Shown here in pieces: positions 41,634 through 41,696 of a stretch of DNA of 41,696 bases (positions are counted from its first letter, which is position 1; each line of letters opens with the position of its first letter). The stretch comes from Pseudomonas maioricensis (GTDB lineage: Bacteria; Pseudomonadota; Gammaproteobacteria; Pseudomonadales; Pseudomonadaceae), in contig NZ_LOHG01000032.1 in the NCBI RefSeq assembly GCF_022790535.1, positions 1-41,696 of the forward strand, in the 5' to 3' direction. Below the pieces are notes generated by a model. That model did not search any database, was not told the DNA's origin, and saw only the letters and a program-made list of their open reading frames with translations. The translations under genes and the position numbers were made by a program.

Positions 41634-41696
41634 TGGTTCTTGCGTTGGAGTAGCTGTTCTGGCGTACATATCCGTTGTCAGGTAACGGCTGATATT

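Overview
The window is chromosomal DNA from a Pseudomonas, most likely of the fluorescens/syringae lineage. This rests on the gene content, the GC-rich codon use of the coding regions, and about a dozen Pseudomonas-type REP/REPIN hairpins (arms such as GTAGGAGTGAGCTTGCTCGC and GTAGGAGCTGCCGAAGGCTG) in the gaps between genes. No phage, transposase, CRISPR, rRNA or tRNA gene was recognised. Most genes are complete, familiar core or catabolic genes.

Region 1 (321-9280) is a 4-hydroxybenzoate/protocatechuate catabolic island. pobA (4-hydroxybenzoate hydroxylase) and its AraC-type regulator pobR are divergent. Then, all on the + strand, come the LysR-type regulator pcaQ, pcaHG (protocatechuate 3,4-dioxygenase), pcaK (uptake), pcaB, pcaD and pcaC. 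Together they import 4-hydroxybenzoate, convert it to protocatechuate, cleave the ring and deliver 3-oxoadipate. The last steps (pcaIJ, pcaF) and pcaR are not here. A perfect 26-bp palindrome across the pcaQ stop codon contains ATAACC-N4-GGTTAT, matching the PcaQ operator described in rhizobia. It is the most informative regulatory site in the window.

Region 2 (9287-13521, - strand) holds an ArsB-type permease, a protein with five EF-hand loops, and an OmpR-type two-component pair of unknown signal. The pair is divergent from region 3 (13874-21852), the K+ uptake operon kdpFABC-kdpDE, which includes the 29-residue kdpF. The shared upstream region carries an 11-bp tandem repeat plus a third in-phase copy, a candidate KdpE operator.

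Region 3b (22149-29607) contains a patatin-like phospholipase, a small lipoprotein, a MoxR ATPase-DUF58-TgpA transglutaminase operon followed 3 bp later by a CHAD-domain gene, and a TesB-like thioesterase. Region 4 (29669-35170) has an orphan acyl carrier protein, a small membrane protein, a chemoreceptor, tatD, a lytic transglycosylase fused to a solute-binding domain (MltF-like), and a DoxX protein.

Region 5 (35452-41633) has a small conserved-looking protein, greB, an ABC exporter pair (YbbA/YbbP type) head-to-head with tesA, a 97-residue unknown, and a periplasmic L,D-transpeptidase. I did not find a clearly new multi-gene system. The best leads are regulatory DNA (PcaQ palindrome, phased kdp repeats, DnaA-box pair), the EF-hand protein, the orphan acyl carrier protein and the CHAD gene attached to the TgpA operon.
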